Positions 12,201 to 18,200 of a stretch of DNA of 21,238 nt are shown here, piece by piece. Source of the stretch: Phoronis australis (Eukaryota; Phoronida; Phoronidae); assembly GCA_002633005.1 (NCBI GenBank), contig NMRA01000059.1:1205133-1226370 (forward strand). Reading direction: 5' to 3'. The translations under genes and the position numbers were made by a program. Under the pieces are notes generated by a model. It made no database searches and was not told where the DNA came from. It saw nothing but the letters and a program-made list of their open reading frames with translations. Position 1 is the stretch's first letter, and every line of letters begins with the position of its first letter.

Positions 12201-15200
12201 AAAAAGTGGCAGTAATTTACTTGACCTTTTATACCCTGCCTGTCTTAATCATGTCATTTTTTCATTGTCGTAAATACTCTCACTGTCTAGAATCATCTCT
12301 TAATTTATTTCATCTGTCTTTAGTTAAATTTTTACCATTATTTGTCATTTAGTTATTGTCTTAATTCTCAACCTGTTTTAATTGTATCTTTGTTACATAT
12401 ATTTCATTGTTGTTTTATTACTTCATTGTATTATATTACTGTTTTCTTGTTGAGGGCCCTCTTGGAAAGCAGTGCTATCACTGAAGAGGCCACCCTCATT
12501 TTAAATATCACAATAATAAATAAATAAATAATAAAACCATCACTCTCATTCTGTTGACTGCTGGTATCATGTTTATAATGTTTTTTTTTAAGAATTTACA
12601 ACATACTGACCTTTTAAGAACATTTTATAATTCAAAGTAATCTTATTTTGCGCACATCTGTGCCTTTTCCTACCTTGATAATGCAGTTGACAGTGATTCC
12701 GAGCTCAGCCAATTGACCAATCAAGTGAGGGTAATTGAAGCCATGAATCAACACATAGTGATCTGCACCATCGTCAGGCTCGTCATCTAAATGTAGGTCA
12801 AATAAAATCAAACATGGTGTATTTTTCAGTGGAATTAATCCTAAGTAACTAAAGTACCAATATTTTATTAAGTTCACCACATCAGAATTAAAATCTTGAA
12901 AAACTGATCTGCATTCTTATAATCTGCTCTCAAATCTTCCGACGACAGATCTGTGTCGTTAGCAATGACCTAACTTGCGGTCATGATCCCACACAGTCGT
13001 CTAAATGTAATTGATAATAAATATAACAAGTTGCTTGAAAGGCAGATGAACCATGTTCTGGTGTTACGGTCGTAAAAGCATCAATTTTCTTCACAATCCT
13101 TGTCTCTCAAAGCAAAGTCGTTGCATTCCTATCATTTGTTTAATCTGAAATTGTTACTAACAATAAAATTAATCACTTGCAATTCCTCAGATAACCGTTC
13201 TTCCTTGGTGACTAACCCGCCATACCAAGCATTCCACTGGCCCAACACCAACTCAAGTGTAAAGATCATTCTAATCTGATAAACAGCCAAGATGTGACCA
13301 ATATTTATAACAGTAAGTGTCCTAAATCGAAAATTATTTTTTGACATAAAACCTGGGTTTATGAATTGCCCTTAATGCCTCTAGTTATGACAAGTTACGT
13401 ACACTTTATATGAACAAGCTTTGATCACTGCTTGGCACAAATAACATGGGATTACTCCAGCACGACACTTTTTAATAATCAGAACACTACAATTCAAAAG
13501 TGTATATTACAGACCCAGACTCTGCTGCCAAATGTAGTCACTCACCAATATATTTGTCCGAGTCATCCACCTCTCCCCGTTTCCTCAGTTTACTGCCTTG
13601 TTTGGCCGACGCCGGTTCCGGTGTCTTTTTGCCCTTCTTACCAGCACTTTTTCCTCGATCTTTTTTATCGCCCTTTTTACCTTTGTCCTTATCACCTGCA
13701 GCCTGACAATGATACAATCATCATTACATAAAAACAACTGTAACACATTCCACATATTTAATGATTATTTGCATGAAACAATCAAACAGTGAACAGCAGA
13801 AAACCTAAAAACTGCATGGCATTACTGAATTGGGGGTCAAATCCCACTTTTACCAGCTTTTGATGGTAAAACTAGGGAAAGAAAGCCCTTACATATATTC
13901 AATACATTCTGAAAATTACAAAAAGGCAAATCAATAAAAGCATGCATGAACACAAAAAATACAAAGAATTTTCGAATATGTCCTTGACATATATTCAATT
14001 CGATCTAAAACTGAAAGCATTTTAGATATGAGAGCACCAAATGAGAGCACCAAATGAGTTACTGAACGCACATGGTGATATGTCATTTTACAAGTTTAAA
14101 ATTGACAGCTTTTCTCTCATGAACTGTAATCAAATTAAAAGATGGGAATATGAAATAACAGGTAATTTTTAATCATTGTTAGAAAACTGCACAATGGTAT
14201 ATGGTCGCAGTTAAAATATGGGTTAAAAATAGGTGAATCCTTCAAAGCGTCATAATTAGCATAAAGTCATAAATGATACCATATGTTAATTAAGTTTGTT
14301 CACATAATTGACTAATATTACCCATACATAAGTTGTCCATTGTATCACCAGCTCGAGGGAGAGATCTTTTCACACTTAACTATAGGTGGCGCAATGTGAC
14401 CAACATGAAGACTAGTAATTCTTACTTATAGCACAGAGGAGTGTTTTCTACTTCATTTTAAGTTTTTAAAATACAAAGAATGTTTTGAAATTTTAAAATT
14501 GAAGAATTTCATGGAAATTTTATAAACAGCATATGGTTCATGCTGTACAAACCTCATAGTGGTCAGTAAGTCAAAATTAAGTTAAAAAATTGAATGTCAG
14601 ATTAACTTTGCTAGAAATATTTTACTAGTGAGCTGAAGGCATCATGTCACATAGTTAAATATCTCAGGAGATTAAGCCATGGCAGTGTTACGATGCTATA
14701 ATGTGCCCACATTTTGAGAACCAGTTTGATGCCACTTATTCAGTGGAGAAAACTGGTTCTCAAAATACAGGCATAATATATCTGACTTACATGTCATAAA
14801 GATAAACAAAGACTGAATGTTATGAATCAGGGTCCTGCTAAGAATTTCTTTTTAACAAGTAATGTGTCATTTTGATTTGAAACCAACATAATAAGTAATG
14901 TGTCATTTTGATTTGAAACCAACATAATAAGTAAATTTTTTCAAGGATTCGGAAATACTCACTTTTGCCTCTTCCTCCTTAAATTTAAGAAAGAACAATT
15001 AGTAGACCAGTGTTGGAAATAATGAAATGAAGAAGAAATATATTTAGAAAAATACTTTTTATTTGAAATGCCACAAACACATTTGGAGAAAATTGAGTAC
15101 GGAAAATATAAAAGGATCAGAAGACACAAAAGTAAAATCTAGGCTATGTCCATTGCAGCAAGAAACAGTAGTCCAAGGAGTGCCCAACTGAAAGCGATGA

Positions 15201-18200
15201 GTGAAACTGTAGCCAGCCCATGACCTGATTATTTGCACCTGTTCCCCATTTAGATTAGAATTTTATTTTCAAGGACAGCTCAACCAGCCTGTCTACATTA
15301 CTTACTTTTTTGCGCTCCAGTATCATCTATTCAGAATATAACACAACATATGTAATGTCATCACACAACATATAAATATTAGTGAAAGGATGTTTCAGAT
15401 CATGTGACCATAAAATCATGAGCCTAAACAATAGACAAGAGCAACACAGAGTATTCAAATGCACCCACGACAGCACCGCAAATGGCGTGCTTCTATGAAT
15501 GTTTTCAGTATCACAAAAATGGCCATTAGTGCAAATGCATAATACCCGTCCGAATAGAGAAGGTGGAAGTCCATCTCTGCAATACAAACTATTTGCCAAA
15601 TGAAATGAAAATCCATCTGAAACTCCAAAGATACAGAGGCGAGTGTGAAAAACTAAAATTGCCACTAGGGGGCAGAGTGATAATCGGATCAGTCTGAACT
15701 CATCGTCCTCTGTTGTCAGCAGCTTAGGTACACGCCTACCAAATTTCAATAAGATCCAATCCTGCAAGGGATTTAGGAAAGACATTCTACAAACACCCCA
15801 CGATAAGATAGAGGAGATGATTTAAACATGTGTGTCGATACGAGTGGTTACAAAATTTCTCACCATGTTCTTGATTTATGTGGTTTGTCTTCATTATAGG
15901 CAAGAACATCATAATTCACAGCCCTTAATCTGCTGGAATCAATCACACTTTCTCACAGCTGAATATATCTTTACAGTCTCAGCTTACCAACAGCTACATT
16001 TCCTCATAACAAAAAGTCCATGCAGCTGTCCCCATTTATAAGACAAAACTGCGAAGGTATATATCAAAAAGTCTGGGGTTTCTTAAACAACACACAGTGA
16101 CACAACAGCCATTAGTAGCTGCACTCATTAAAAATAAAATCACTTCACTGAAGTTAGTCAGAACACAAATCCTGAATCTCAAACAGTGTTGGCCAGTCAG
16201 TACATTGAAAGAAGCAAAATATAACAAAGTAACGACCATTTATAATAGGGCCGTCCCGGGTTACACATGCAGTGACACTCGAATCTTGCTGTATTTACCC
16301 ACAATGCTGTATTTACCCACAATGCCGTAAACATTCGTAAGGCACATTTGGTGTTGTCTTATTCTTTACAAGTTTTTCTCAATTGCGCTACTCTCTTCAT
16401 CTTTCCAATGCCAATGAAGTATTTACTGCACTGTGGACTGCGTGATATGAAATTATTCTCGTTCCCGACATCAATGAGAGACACAAAAATGTGCCCGATT
16501 TCCAAAACTAGGCTACAGGCTTTCTTATCTCCGGGACAAAGGAGAATTTTATGGCCATGTAATCTGGGGCGGCCCTATTGGAACTATGAGTGTACCAATT
16601 TGAAATAGCATTTAGTTGTTATTATTGTTGTACTCAATAAGTATTTTTACCCAAAAACACAATTTCTTCTTATTTCCATTTCCCAGTATCTATTCCAAAT
16701 TTTCACTTCATTAATTACCCAAGGACACTCATCCTTATACAGTTGGAGCTAGAGCCTGTTTCATGATAATGAGTATCTTAAGATTATTATATAGTTGGAG
16801 CTAGAGCCTGTTTCATGATAATGAGTATCTTAAGATTACTATATAGTTGGAGCTAGAGCCTGTTTCATGATAATGAGTATCTTAAGATTATTATACAGTT
16901 GGTGCTAGAGCCTGTTTCATGATAATGAGTATCTTAAGATTATTATACAGTTGGAGCTAGAGCCTGTTTCATGATAATGAGTATCTTAAGATTATTATAC
17001 AGTTGGAGCTAGAGCCTGTTTCATGATAATGAGTATCTTAAGATTATTTTTGGAAAAATAATTAAATCTCAAATGAGCAAAAATGCAGTCTCTGAGAAAA
17101 TACAAGTAATTACTAATTACTAAGATAATTTCTATAAATACAAACTTTTTTCAACAGTTGTGAAGTGGAAGCACGAGAGTTAATCTCTGACTTGAGTTAC
17201 AACCAAGAAACAAACCCCAAATGTTTTGGTTACTTTGGCCTTATGTCTTACCTTTTTCTCCATAGCTTTCCTGTTCAAATCATTCTGTTTGACGCTCAGC
17301 AGTTTGAATTTGATCAACTTTGCTAGAAGGTTGAGAGGCATGTCCTCGTTACTGTCCAGATAAACCTTGCACGGTTCACACACTTCATAGTGTGCAGGAG
17401 TGTCTTTGGTCTTTTTGGATTTAGGGTTGCCCAAATCCCGCACCTTAACAGCAAATGAACATATGCACGAAACAGTGTAAAATCACTCAATTTACACCCA
17501 ATTATTCTGCATTATGAAGACACTCAAAACAGTTACATTAAGGCTAAGTAAGACTCCTGCTGAATGTCCAGATTTGTCGAACTTTGAAACACCATATCTC
17601 AGTGAAAATGATCAGATTCAAATAACAGTCTCAGATGATGTATTAATTGCACTCAATTGCAATGAGTGGCTATATAAAATTGTGACTTTCAGGATTTTTA
17701 TCAAAACTTTCACCAGCGTTTTCTAGTTGTCATCTAATTGTCAAAAAATTGTCCGTGTTCTTAATGCAGTTGTTAAATGCTACACATACATGTACTAAGC
17801 TGTTTTAGTGAAAGCATACAAAAATAATGCACATTTAAATTCTTCAGCTTTTTAAACAGTAGGCTAAATGCCCACAATTGTCCATAAGGTCTCACAAAGC
17901 CTTATGGGTAAGTCATCCCCACCATGATGTGTTGACCTTATGGGTAAGTCATCCCCACCATGATGTGTTGACCTTATGGGTAAGTCATCCCCACCATGAT
18001 GTGTTGACCTTATGGGTAAGTCATCCCCACCATGATGTGTTGATGCGTGAAAATAGCAATTTACATTTGATGACCATTAGCTTCAGTCAATTAGTCCCTA
18101 ACTTCACAAACTGAGTTTACACCTCTAAATCTAGTCACAGAAGCAATCAGAAATATACACCCTATCCATGGTACATAATCAAGTTAAAATGAGAAAGGTT

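Noticed and set aside
13432-13792. Plus-strand frames opposite exon 6
   Set aside because: Antisense reading of a Lys-rich exon gives Phe/Leu/Pro-rich frames; the minus-strand exon has family motifs and good splice sites.
15327-15785. 152-codon minus-strand frame
   Set aside because: It runs through dispersed repeat copy 3 and shows no conserved motif; it lies in intron 3 directly upstream of micro-exon 4.
17901-18044. CRISPR-like regular repeats (also 9558-9697)
   Set aside because: Units adjoin directly with no spacers, and the context is an animal gene with introns.
17878-18114. Plus-strand open frame with a 12-residue repeat [12 protein letters not shown]
   Set aside because: The 36-bp tandem unit is divisible by three, which keeps a frame open by arithmetic. 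There is no conserved domain, and it lies inside a SPAG17 intron.
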